Made by a program: the position numbers and the translations under genes. A stretch of DNA of 64,000 nucleotides from Winogradskyella psychrotolerans RS-3 (GTDB taxonomy: Bacteria; Bacteroidota; Bacteroidia; Flavobacteriales; Flavobacteriaceae). How positions within the stretch are numbered: position 1 is the first letter of the stretch; every line of letters starts with the position of its first letter. The notes beneath the pieces are model-generated. The model was not told the origin of the DNA and did no database searches. It was given only the letters and a program-made list of their open reading frames with translations. This document shows positions 1 to 8,302 of this stretch, one piece after another. The stretch lies in NCBI RefSeq assembly GCF_000427335.1, contig NZ_ATMR01000206.1, forward strand, positions 91,974-155,973. The letters run 5' to 3'.

Positions 1-2
1 AA

Positions 3-104
3 ACTGTTTATAACGGCAAATACAGAGACTTCAAAAGAAAAAAACATACTATAAAAATTAACGATAAGAACTACGAATGGTCAGGTTCTTATTATTTCAA
101 ATAA
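3..104 (+). CDS. C-terminal fragment of an unidentified upstream protein
   Basis: An open frame enters from the left edge and stops at 102-104, 18 bases before the kdgF start. The visible tail is basic and aromatic and ends in YEWSGSYYFK. Too little is present to assign a family. In flavobacterial alginate loci the gene beside kdgF is often an alginate lyase (PL17 or PL6), so that is a contextual guess. The short gap suggests co-transcription with kdgF. Confidence 0.5.
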   Translation, partial: TVYNGKYRDFKRKKHTIKINDKNYEWSGSYYFK

Positions 105-122
105 AATAAAACTATAACACAT

Positions 123-497
123 ATGAAAAGATTTAGTGAAAAGTACGTTATCACAAAAGACATGCAATGGGAAGAACTTGGTGGAGGAGTATCCAGAAAG
201 TTCTTAGGTTATGATAACCAAATTATGATGGTACAAGTAAAATTTGAAAAAGGAGCATTAGGGTCTCCTCACCAACATTTTCACACTCAAGCTACCTACT
301 GTGTTTCGGGTAAATTTGAATTTGAAATTGATGGAGAAAAGCAAATTGTTGAAGCGGGAGACGGAGTATATATAGAACCTAATTTATTGCATAGTGCAGT
401 TTGTTTAGAAGAAGGGATGCTAATTGATACATTTAGTCCTGTAAGAGAAGATTTCTTAAGTGGAGGTGCAGTATCTTATTTTGGGGATAAGTCCTAA
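123..497 (+). CDS. kdgF: KdgF-like cupin, uronate ring-opening protein
   Basis: This 124-residue single-domain cupin matches the length and motifs of KdgF, which catalyses linearisation of unsaturated uronate monomers released by alginate or pectin lyases. The metal-site pattern is visible as H50, H52 and Q56 in SPHQHFHTQ and H90 in PNLLH, with the cupin glycines in between (VSGKFEF, EAGDGVYIEP). There is no signal peptide, so it should act in the cytoplasm. It lies just upstream of the alginate SusC operon and appears to end a transcript, because a hairpin with a T tract follows. Function is inferred from family and context and is well supported. Confidence 0.85.
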   Translation: MKRFSEKYVITKDMQWEELGGGVSRKFLGYDNQIMMVQVKFEKGALGSPHQHFHTQATYCVSGKFEFEIDGEKQIVEAGDGVYIEPNLLHSAVCLEEGMLIDTFSPVREDFLSGGAVSYFGDKS

Positions 498-530
498 GTC
501 AAAAAATCAGCTAGTCTTTACTAGAGGTTA

Positions 531-571
531 AAAAAAAACAGCTTTACTCCATTATGGAGATTCTGTTTTAT
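531..571 (+). terminator. Probable intrinsic terminator after kdgF
   Basis: An imperfect hairpin (AACAG...CTCC, loop ATTAT, GGAG...CTGTT) is followed by TTTTA and lies about 35 bases after the kdgF stop. It separates the kdgF transcript from the SusC promoter. Confidence 0.55.
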
Positions 572-577
572 ATTCCA

Positions 578-651
578 CCTCACGTATTATCTAAAGCAGC
601 TTGTACCGTCCGTGGGTACGCTAAAAAATGTCTTTAGTCCTATACGTGAGG
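578..651. repeat. Nested inverted-repeat element of unknown function
   Basis: Three nested stems are visible. The outer one is a perfect 10-bp pair (CCTCACGTAT at 578-587 with ATACGTGAGG at 642-651). The middle one is CTAAAG at 591-596 with CTTTAG at 632-637. The inner one is GTACC at 603-607 with GGTAC at 615-619. The element lies between the kdgF terminator and the SusC promoter. It has no coding potential and no strong T tail. It could be a structured RNA, a REP-like dispersed repeat or a secondary terminator. Confidence 0.5.
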
Positions 652-740
652 GTTTTACGAAATAGTAGTTAAATTCTTACAATTAAAGTTAATATTTGCT
701 ATTTTAACTCAATCCTTTGCTATTTTAACATATAAACTTT

Positions 741-779
741 ACGAAAACGTTGTAATTAACAAATATTTATATATATTTG
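741..779 (+). promoter_or_regulatory. Bacteroidota-type promoter of the alginate SusC operon with upstream box
   Basis: A TAnnTTTG -7 element (TATATTTG, 772-779) fits the Bacteroidota consensus. ACGAAAACGTT starts at 741, 31 bases upstream of the -7 start. The same box at exactly the same distance occurs at the promoter of the exported protein at 16613 (16514 and 16545). The -7 element overlaps the first repressor operator. The upstream box could be a -33 region contact or an activator/LacI-type site with its central CG. Confidence 0.7.
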
Positions 780-814
780 GTAAACCAATCTGGTCAACCA
801 ATTTGGTTAACCAA
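777..814. promoter_or_regulatory. Triple tandem GntR/FadR-type operator
   Basis: Three 12-bp near-palindromes lie head to tail with an exact 13-bp period: TTGGTAAACCAA (777-788), CTGGTCAACCAA (790-801) and TTGGTTAACCAA (803-814). The same motif occurs singly before the GntR gene (7550) and the leftward lyase-like gene (16374), and as a double copy at 16550. These are the only promoters in the window where I found it. The first copy overlaps the -7 box, which fits repression. Confidence 0.8.
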
Positions 815-923
815 GCAGCAACACAAAAATTTTATCAATTTAATTGTGTTTAAGTATACCTATTTTTATAGGGATAATAAGGTAACGATAAAGGACTAAC
901 AAATTTAATCTAAACAATGAATT

Positions 924-3900
924 ATGAATTTAAAAGTTAAACTTACTACAATTGTTGCACTACTCTTTAGTGTAATGATTTTTGCTCAAGATAGCTATAC
1001 CTTAACAGGTACGGTGACTTCCGCAGTTGATAATATGCCCATACCTGGTGCAAACATTATTATTATAAAAACAACTAGAGGTGCAACTACCGATTTTGAT
1101 GGTAATTATCAATTAGAGGTAAGTAAAGGTGATGTTGTTCAGTTTTCATATGTTGGTTATGTAACGCAAACTGTAATCATTGATGCTCAAACAACATATA
1201 ATGTTCAATTAGTTGAAGATGCTAATACATTAGAAGAAGTTGTTGTTGTGGGTTATGGTACACAAAAGAAAAGTCATTTAACTGGTGCAATATCTAAAGT
1301 TAAAAATGAAAACTTAGACCAAATTGCAGTAGCTCGTGTAGACGATGCTTTAATTGGTCAGGTTTCAGGTGTTAATATTCAAGCGACTTCAGCGGAAGCT
1401 GGTGCTGCTCCGACCATTACTATTAGAGGTTTTGGATCTATAGCTGCTGACTCTGGGCCAGCTGTAGTAGTAGACGGAATTGTAGTAAGTTCTGATTTTC
1501 TTGGTTCTTTAAATATGAATGATGTAGAATCTTTTGAAGTATTAAAAGATGCAGCCTCTGCAGCTATTTATGGTAGTGAAGGTGCTAATGGTGTTATTTT
1601 GATTACAACTAAAAGTGGTAAGGAAGGGAAAACAAGATTTAGTTATGACACTTACACAGGGTTTAAAGAAGCTCATGAAAGTGAAGATTATAAGAAGAGT
1701 GTGTCTGGTTGGGCTGCTCAAGAAATGGCTGCTACAGGTGAACTTTCTAATACAACCAAATACGCACAATTATTAGTAGAAACGCTTGGTGTTGATAGAG
1801 ATTGGCAAGAAATATTTTTTGATGGAGGAACCATTACTAGTCATTCTTTTTCTGCAAGAGGTGGTACTAAAGATACAAAATTCAGTTCGTCACTTAGCTT
1901 TCTTGAAGATGAAGGTGTTGTAATCACTGATAACTACAAGTTATTAACAGGAAGATTAAAATTAGACACTAAATTATCGAAAAATCTTAGATTTGGAATT
2001 AATGTGACTCCTTCGTATTCAAAACGTAGAGCATTACCTACTTCTATCCACAACCCATTAAGACAATCTCCTTGGTTGCCTATATACCATACAGCAGAGT
2101 CGCTTCAGTTTACTGATCCAGCTGCCAACATCCAGGTAGGTGACTATTTTGCAGAGGATGATTTAATTAATTTAGATGTAGATCCTACGGATAGTTTTGG
2201 TTCAAGTAGACCACGTACAACAGGGGATTCAAATCCTTATGCACAGTATGTAGAAAGAGAACACTATGAGTATAATACAAAATTATTAGGTTCTACTTAT
2301 TTAGAATATGAAATTATTGATGGTCTTAAAGCAAAAACATCACTTGGTGTAACTTTAGATTTTCGTAAAAGAACAAGATGGGATGGTACAAAACACCACT
2401 CAGGTGGAGCAGGTAGAGCAGCTTATAGTTTAGAGAATAGGTTTAGATCTAGAATAATTTCAGATAACACATTAAATTATAGTAAAACAATTGGTGATCA
2501 CGATTTTGATGTGTTAGCAGGTTTTTCTGTGCAGTCTAGAAATTCTGAACTAAGTTCTAGTGAAGGTAGTGGGTATGCTAATGATTTACTTAAAAACTTA
2601 GAGGGTGCAACTTTGTTTACTGAGCCTGTAGAAATAAACCTAGCACAAAGAAAGATCGGTTATTTTGCTAGAGTTAACTACGCGTATGCTAATAAGTATT
2701 TATTATCGGCTTCGTTTAGACGTGATGGTAGTTCTGTTTTCGGAATAGACTCTAAATGGGGTAATTTCCCTGCGATATCTGTTGGTTGGAATGTTTCGAA
2801 AGAAGATTTCTTAGTCGATAGTGGTTTTTTAAATAATTTAAAATTTAGATTTAGTTATGGTCTTACAGGAAGTGAGAATTTTGATACAGGAAACGATATT
2901 ACTGACGTCTGGCCTTACTTAGCATTGTTAGATAATAATAATGCCATTACTGAAGGTGGGGTTACTGCTGGTGTTTCCGCTCTTAATATTGCAAATGCAT
3001 TATTACAATGGGAAGCTTCAGAAGAGTACAATCCTGGAGTAGACTTCGCAATACTAAATAATAGAATATCTGGATCGGTTGATTATTACAAAAGAACAAG
3101 TGATAAATTACTTTTAGAAAATCCTGTATCTTATGTTTCTGGGTTTAATTCGGGTATCGTAAATTTAGGTAAAGTAGAGAATAGTGGATGGGAATTTGAG
3201 TTAAGAACAAAGAATATCGCTAAAGAGAATTTTAGCTGGAGTACTACTGTTATAGCATCAACAAACAAAAATAAATTGTTAGATATGGGTGATTCAGACG
3301 GAGCACTATTAGAAGATACTTTTGGCAGAAACTCTCAATGGATTAACTCTGTTGGAAGTCCATTATCATCATTCTATGGTTATGTTGTAGATGAAGAATT
3401 AGGGATTGAGTATTATGATTCTCCATGGATTCCAATTAATGGTAGATCAGAAGATGTTATCGTTAAGGATTTAAACGGTGATGGTATAATTACTGATGAG
3501 GATAAGACAATACTTGGTGATCCATACCCAGACATCGTATGGAGTATGACAAATGAATTTAAAATTGGTGATTTTGATTTTTCTTTCATGATTCAAGGAA
3601 GTCAAGGAGCGCAAGTTAAGAATATTGGGGATCAGTATTTTGGGACAGATTGGACAGGTGCTACTACAAGTCCACAAGCAGTTGTTGATGCTGGTGTTAT
3701 ATCTCATACATCATTTCTTCAACAAAGAGTTCATACCAATGACGTAGTTCAAAGTGCAGGCTATTTTTCTTTGAGAAATATAAACCTTGGATATACATTA
3801 CCAGATAGTATAGTATCTAAAATAGGTATGGAAAAACTAAGAGTTTACGCAACAGCACAAAACCTAGTTTACATTACATCTGATGAGTATCATGGTTTCA

Positions 3901-4004
3901 ACCCAGAGTTTGTAGATGATGCCAACCCTAGACAATACGGAGCTCAAAGAGGTGGTACACCAATATTTAAAACCTTATCACTTGGTTTAAACGTTAATTT
4001 TTAA
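924..4004 (+). CDS. susC: SusC-family TonB-dependent transporter (alginate oligosaccharides)
   Basis: This 1026-residue outer-membrane protein has a signal peptide ending near FAQ, then a carboxypeptidase-regulatory-like beta domain (about residues 27-105). The TonB-box region follows (EEVVVVGYGTQKK), then a plug domain and a 22-strand barrel ending in an aromatic residue (LGLNVNF). That order and length are typical of SusC, which imports oligosaccharides with a SusD lid using TonB energy. SusD starts 22 bases later. Substrate is inferred from the adjacent PL7, kdgF and ketodeoxyuronate genes. Expression is likely induced by alginate through the triple operator upstream. Confidence 0.93.
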   Translation: MNLKVKLTTIVALLFSVMIFAQDSYTLTGTVTSAVDNMPIPGANIIIIKTTRGATTDFDGNYQLEVSKGDVVQFSYVGYVTQTVIIDAQTTYNVQLVEDANTLEEVVVVGYGTQKKSHLTGAISKVKNENLDQIAVARVDDALIGQVSGVNIQATSAEAGAAPTITIRGFGSIAADSGPAVVVDGIVVSSDFLGSLNMNDVESFEVLKDAASAAIYGSEGANGVILITTKSGKEGKTRFSYDTYTGFKEAHESEDYKKSVSGWAAQEMAATGELSNTTKYAQLLVETLGVDRDWQEIFFDGGTITSHSFSARGGTKDTKFSSSLSFLEDEGVVITDNYKLLTGRLKLDTKLSKNLRFGINVTPSYSKRRALPTSIHNPLRQSPWLPIYHTAESLQFTDPAANIQVGDYFAEDDLINLDVDPTDSFGSSRPRTTGDSNPYAQYVEREHYEYNTKLLGSTYLEYEIIDGLKAKTSLGVTLDFRKRTRWDGTKHHSGGAGRAAYSLENRFRSRIISDNTLNYSKTIGDHDFDVLAGFSVQSRNSELSSSEGSGYANDLLKNLEGATLFTEPVEINLAQRKIGYFARVNYAYANKYLLSASFRRDGSSVFGIDSKWGNFPAISVGWNVSKEDFLVDSGFLNNLKFRFSYGLTGSENFDTGNDITDVWPYLALLDNNNAITEGGVTAGVSALNIANALLQWEASEEYNPGVDFAILNNRISGSVDYYKRTSDKLLLENPVSYVSGFNSGIVNLGKVENSGWEFELRTKNIAKENFSWSTTVIASTNKNKLLDMGDSDGALLEDTFGRNSQWINSVGSPLSSFYGYVVDEELGIEYYDSPWIPINGRSEDVIVKDLNGDGIITDEDKTILGDPYPDIVWSMTNEFKIGDFDFSFMIQGSQGAQVKNIGDQYFGTDWTGATTSPQAVVDAGVISHTSFLQQRVHTNDVVQSAGYFSLRNINLGYTLPDSIVSKIGMEKLRVYATAQNLVYITSDEYHGFNPEFVDDANPRQYGAQRGGTPIFKTLSLGLNVNF

Positions 4005-4025
4005 TTATAATAAACACATCAAATT

Positions 4026-5495
4026 ATGAAACATATAAAATATTTAATTTTTGCTGTAACAGGATTTGTTTTCACCTCCTGTGATACAGATGAATTTTTA
4101 AATCCATTACCAGATACAGCTATTGTTGTCGAAAATTTTTATCAAACTGATGCAGACGTATTGGCTGGGATTATTGGAATTTATGATGCCATACAAGGTG
4201 TTAATGAAAATACAGACTCAAGTTACGAAAGATCTAATAGAGGTGTTCAAGTAGAATACCTTCTAACAGAACACCGTACAGATAATACTAGAGGTAAAAC
4301 GTCTGAAGGTTCTAAGGCTGATTTTCATAGATACCTAATTGACGCCACCAACGCGCAATCAGAAGATTATTACCAGTCTATGTATCAGATCATTTTTAGA
4401 GCAAATGACATTATGAATTATATAGATGCTGCTAACGAATCTAATAGAGTAAAATATGTGGCTGAAGCTAAATTTTTAAGAGCTTATGCATACTTTAATT
4501 TAGTAAGACTATTTGGAGATGTGCCTTTAGTAACTTCGGTTGTAGGTCCAACAGAAAGTGGAGCACTGTTTACTAGAATTGCAAAAGAACAGATTTATGA
4601 ACAAATTGTTTCAGATTTAGAAGACGCGAAAGATGCTTTAGATAATACTTATAAATCTAGAGCGTCAAAAGCAGCCGCACAAGGATTGTTAGCAAAAGTG
4701 TATTTAACGCAAGGTGTTAATTATGGTGTCGCTGCACAATTATGTGCAGATATTAAGAATAGTGGTTTCGCTTTACAAGATGATTTTTCTGATGTGTTTT
4801 ACAATGAATTAAACGATGAAATTATTTTTGCTATTCAGTATGAGTTTGGAAACGCTAATGAAAGTCAAGCTTTTTCTGCTGAATTTACATCTTTTAACCG
4901 TCAAGGTAGAGAAGATGGTCTAAACTTAGTTGAAGATAATTTAATAGCAGATTTTGCTGTGTACGGAGGAAACAGAACAGCAGCTTCTTATGCTTCTTTT
5001 GGTGTTGGTACTAACATAACTAATGAAGTTATTAAGTTTTTACCTGACGGAACAGATCTTAATGCAGTTCCTGAACCAACTTATGGTCCTAGTGCTCAAC
5101 AAGCAGGTAATGATTGGATTATCTTACGTTATTCTGATGTATTGTTAATGCATGCTGAAGCAATTTTAGCTGGTGGTGCTCAAACAAATAGTAGTGCAGC
5201 AATAGATTCTTACATGGAAGTAAGAGTAAGAGCTGGATTTGATGCCGTAACAGACCGTCCTTCAATACTGACTAAAGAGGCATTACTTGTAGAAAGACGT
5301 GTAGAATTAGCTTTTGAAAATCAACGTTTCTTTGATTTAGTAAGATTTGGAATTGCTAATGATGTCATTGGAAATTATGCTACATCTCAAGGATTTAATG
5401 ACTATGATGCTAGACAATTATTATTGCCAATACCATCAAGAGAAATTAATTTAAGTGGTACTCCTCCTCTTTTAGGACAAAACCCAGGATATTAA
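4026..5495 (+). CDS. susD: SusD/RagB-family surface glycan-binding lipoprotein
   Basis: This 489-residue protein starts with a lipoprotein signal (VFTSC, lipid-modified Cys at about 19) and the SusD hallmark DEFLNPLPDTA just after it. TPR-like helices follow (AEAKFLRAYAYFNLVRLFGDVPL), and the C-terminal SusD motif is present (LVERRVELAFENQRFFDLVRFG). Family members bind glycan at the surface and cap the SusC barrel. It lies between SusC and the PKD lipoprotein with gaps of about 20 bases, so the three form one operon. Alginate specificity is inferred from context. Confidence 0.93.
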   Translation: MKHIKYLIFAVTGFVFTSCDTDEFLNPLPDTAIVVENFYQTDADVLAGIIGIYDAIQGVNENTDSSYERSNRGVQVEYLLTEHRTDNTRGKTSEGSKADFHRYLIDATNAQSEDYYQSMYQIIFRANDIMNYIDAANESNRVKYVAEAKFLRAYAYFNLVRLFGDVPLVTSVVGPTESGALFTRIAKEQIYEQIVSDLEDAKDALDNTYKSRASKAAAQGLLAKVYLTQGVNYGVAAQLCADIKNSGFALQDDFSDVFYNELNDEIIFAIQYEFGNANESQAFSAEFTSFNRQGREDGLNLVEDNLIADFAVYGGNRTAASYASFGVGTNITNEVIKFLPDGTDLNAVPEPTYGPSAQQAGNDWIILRYSDVLLMHAEAILAGGAQTNSSAAIDSYMEVRVRAGFDAVTDRPSILTKEALLVERRVELAFENQRFFDLVRFGIANDVIGNYATSQGFNDYDARQLLLPIPSREINLSGTPPLLGQNPGY

Positions 5496-5514
5496 AAACT
5501 AAATTTTTAAAGAC

Positions 5515-6465
5515 ATGAAAAATAAAATAAATATTTTTAGTAAAGTAACAATGTTGTTCCTATGCTTTATTACAGCTGTTGCTTTTAATAGTTGTGAAAG
5601 TGCTTATGAGTTCGATTTGCCAGAGTCTGGTTCACAAGCAGATACGGTTTTGCCAACAGCAGACTTTTCGTATATTCCAGATCCGGTTAATTTTAATACA
5701 ATTCAATTCACAGATCTTTCGTTTCAATCTATAAATTATTTATGGGACTTTGGAGGCGGAGATACCACAACTGAAAGAGATCCTGTGTATACATTTCCTG
5801 CTGTAGAAGGTACTTATCCAGTAACGTTAACTGCTAGTGATGCCAACGGTGCTTCAGATACTGTGACTATAGATGTTGTTGTGGTAGATGTATTTGTAGC
5901 TGTTACACCTGAAATTTTAAATGGAGATTTTCAAGACGGAACAAATGATTGGAAATTCGATAGCTTCACTGGTGGTAATACTAACCCGTTTAATTCTAGT
6001 AGTGATGGGTCTTGGCTAAATTACGATGGTTCAGATAACGGATCTAAAACAAAAGGGGCAAAATGGACAAGTAGTACTTCTGCAGGAGCTTATTTAAGTT
6101 CTAATACGAGATACGCTTACCAAGCAATAACAGTATCTAATGTGGATGGATCAGGGTCGCCAGTTAACTATATTTTAGAGTATGAATATGCTATAAAAGA
6201 TGACGGTACTCAAGCTCCAGGAGATAATAGAATTATTGGTGGAATCATAGATGGTCACTTTACTGATGGTGCAGATGCAATTGCGAGTTTCGATGCGGCT
6301 CCATTAGCGATGTTTGTAGGAGATGAAGATCTTGGAAAAACAGTGTTTACAACAGTACAGATTCCGTTTACGGCCAATGCAACTGGTGAGGTTTCTATAC
6401 TAATTTATGGAGTAACAGATGTTGATGCTTATGTTGACAACGTGAAGGTATATCCAGCCGATTAA
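5515..6465 (+). CDS. PKD-domain surface lipoprotein, probable alginate-binding protein
   Basis: This 316-residue lipoprotein has a signal peptide with lipobox FNSC (Cys about 27) and a PKD domain at about residues 45-125 with the signature YLWDFGGGDTTTERDPVYTF. The C-terminal beta-rich domain (about 130-316) begins NGDFQDGTNDWKFD and resembles jelly-roll carbohydrate-binding modules. No catalytic motif is visible. Third in the SusC/D operon, it holds the usual place of a SusE/F-like surface glycan-binding protein. Binding of alginate is inferred. Confidence 0.8.
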   Translation: MKNKINIFSKVTMLFLCFITAVAFNSCESAYEFDLPESGSQADTVLPTADFSYIPDPVNFNTIQFTDLSFQSINYLWDFGGGDTTTERDPVYTFPAVEGTYPVTLTASDANGASDTVTIDVVVVDVFVAVTPEILNGDFQDGTNDWKFDSFTGGNTNPFNSSSDGSWLNYDGSDNGSKTKGAKWTSSTSAGAYLSSNTRYAYQAITVSNVDGSGSPVNYILEYEYAIKDDGTQAPGDNRIIGGIIDGHFTDGADAIASFDAAPLAMFVGDEDLGKTVFTTVQIPFTANATGEVSILIYGVTDVDAYVDNVKVYPAD

Positions 6466-6478
6466 TTTTAATATCACT

Positions 6479-7413
6479 ATGAAAAATTTCCGAAAAAATT
6501 TATTAGTTTTTTTACTGATGGCATTTGTATCTATTAACGTTACTTCTCAAAACACGGAAAGTAACGTTACAGAGTCGGATAAAAAAATTGAAAATAAAAA
6601 GAGCAAGAAGAGTAAAAAGAAGAAAGGGAAAAAGAAAAAGTAAAACTCCCAAAAATAGATCTTAGTCATTGGAAAGTAACATTACCAGTGGCAAATGAAA
6701 AGGGGAGACCTTATGAAATAGACCCACCAGAGATTTTAGATTTTGCTAATAACGAGATTGCAAAACCTTATATGTACATAGATTCCACTAAAGGAGCCAT
6801 TGTGTTTCGTGCAATGCCTACGGACTCTAAGACCAAGAATACAAAATATACAAGGTCAGAGTTAAGAGAGCAATTGGTGCCAGGCGAAAATAATGTCAAC
6901 TGGACGTTTAAGCAAGGTGGTAACATGAAAGGAAAGTTGCAAATGGAGGATGTTACTAGAGATTCAGATGGCAAATACCATCGTGTCATCATCATGCAAA
7001 TCCATGGAAGGTTAACCAATGAGCAACGTGATTTAATAGGTGAGGATGATAACAATGCTCCACCGATACTTAAAATTTATTGGGATAAAGGTAAAATAAG
7101 AGTAAAATCTAAAGTTTTAAAAAACCTAAATGCTTCAGATACCGAAATATTACATGAAGATGCTTGGGATGATGATGATGGTTTTAATTTTGAACAAGAA
7201 GTTGGATTTAAAAAATTCACTTTAGAAGTTCAAGTTACAGATGGGAAAATGTTAATTATTTTAAATAATACTGAATTTAAATCTTATGAAAGTATTCACA
7301 TTAAGAAATGGGGAGTATTTGAAAACTATTTTAAAGCAGGAAATTATTTCCAATCTAGAGATGAAGGAGCCTTTGCTAAAGTAAATTTTTATGAGTTAGA
7401 AGTGAGCCATTAA
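6479..7413 (+). CDS. PL7 alginate lyase, reading frame interrupted near 6635
   Basis: The ATG at 6479 encodes a signal peptide (MKNFRKNLLVFLLMAFVS) and a lysine-rich linker that stops at 6641. In the next frame the sequence runs on without loss as KLPKIDLSHWKVTLPV, the normal start of a PL7 domain, to 7413. Adding one A in the run at 6635-6639 restores a single frame. All PL7 motifs are intact: RSELR, QIH and YFKAGNYFQ. The QIH form is associated in the family with cutting G-containing blocks. It would be a secreted or periplasmic endolyase making unsaturated oligomers for SusC/D. A start at GTG 6688 would lose the signal peptide and the WKVTLP strand. Confidence 0.85.
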
Positions 7414-7549
7414 AAAGATGTATTTGAGTTAGTCGCTTATTGAATTCTACTGTTGTTTAGTTGTATAAGTAGGATTCTTTGAGCGCTAATAAATAGTCCT
7501 ATTTATGTTCCGCTTTTATTATTATTTACATAACTTTAGCCCTTGTAAT

Positions 7550-7561
7550 CTGGTTAACCAA
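7550..7561. promoter_or_regulatory. Single GntR-type operator before the repressor gene
   Basis: CTGGTTAACCAA lies 18 bases before the start of the GntR gene and 12 bases after a possible -7 element (TAACTTTA, 7531-7538). It matches the tandem operators at 777 and 16550, so autoregulation of the repressor is likely. Confidence 0.7.
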
Positions 7562-7578
7562 TTTATAAGTTTTTAAAT

Positions 7579-8292
7579 ATGAAATTAAAAATATTAGCAA
7601 AAGTAGATAGTCTCGATACACAAAAGTCCATAATTTCTAAAATAGGTGAGCTTATAAATTTTAAAAATCTTGAACCTGGTGATAAGTTGCCTTCAGAAAG
7701 AATGTTATCTGAAAAATTTGAGGTATCACGAAGCAGTGTTAGAGAAGCGATTCAAAAACTTGAATTATATGGTCTACTCGATTCAATTCCACAAAGTGGA
7801 ACATTTGTAGCTAATATTGGTGTCATTGCGATGAATGGTATGATTGAGGATATTCTTAGGTTAGAGGATCCAGATTTTAAATCTCTAGTTGAGACCAGAA
7901 TCTTATTAGAACTAAAAACAGTTCGCTTAGCGTCACTTAGGAGAACAGAGGAAGATTTAGAGAAGATAAAAGAAGCTTTAGATGCATATTCGGAAAAGGT
8001 ATTAAGAGGTGAAGACGCTGTGCAAGAAGATTTGTTATTTCACCTAGCTATAGCAAGAGCTAGTGGAAATAGTATAATGAATAATTTTATGTTAATAATT
8101 ACGCCTGAAATCATAACTAATTTTGAAAAGTACCATGTGTGCGATAAGAAATTAGCTAACCTAAGTATTTCAGAGCACCAGGATATTTTTGAAGCCATTA
8201 AAAAGCAAGATCCTATGTTAGCAAAACAAAAAATGAAAGATCACTTTACTGTGTTGTATCAGTATTGTTATAATATTAAAAAGTCAACTTAA
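7579..8292 (+). CDS. FadR-subfamily GntR repressor of the alginate locus (AusR-like)
   Basis: This 237-residue protein has an N-terminal winged helix-turn-helix (about residues 15-80) with the GntR signature PGDKLPSERMLSEKFEVSRSSVREAIQKLE. An all-helical FCD effector domain follows (about 95-230), with the metal-ligand histidines typical of that fold (LLFHLAIARASGN, SISEHQDIFEAI). FadR-type regulators of uronate catabolism sense the sugar acid intermediate. The alginate repressor AusR of Zobellia belongs to this group and occupies the same context. Its likely site is the TTGGTnAACCAA motif at four promoters here, including its own. Confidence 0.85.
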   Translation: MKLKILAKVDSLDTQKSIISKIGELINFKNLEPGDKLPSERMLSEKFEVSRSSVREAIQKLELYGLLDSIPQSGTFVANIGVIAMNGMIEDILRLEDPDFKSLVETRILLELKTVRLASLRRTEEDLEKIKEALDAYSEKVLRGEDAVQEDLLFHLAIARASGNSIMNNFMLIITPEIITNFEKYHVCDKKLANLSISEHQDIFEAIKKQDPMLAKQKMKDHFTVLYQYCYNIKKST

Positions 8293-8302
8293 TTCAAAAT
8301 AA

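Noticed and set aside
1542..1769. Leftward frames inside the SusC gene
   Set aside because: They are Cys- and Ser-rich antisense shadows of the SusC coding frame with no start context.
6628..6645. Programmed -1 frameshift in the PL7 gene
   Set aside because: The run has AAAAAG but not a proper slippery heptamer for both sites, there is no clear downstream structure, and the same kind of break recurs in many unrelated genes.
7579..8292. Fatty-acid regulator FadR
   Set aside because: The protein is of the FadR subfamily, but it sits in an alginate operon and its candidate sites are at alginate genes, so a uronate-responsive repressor is the better reading.
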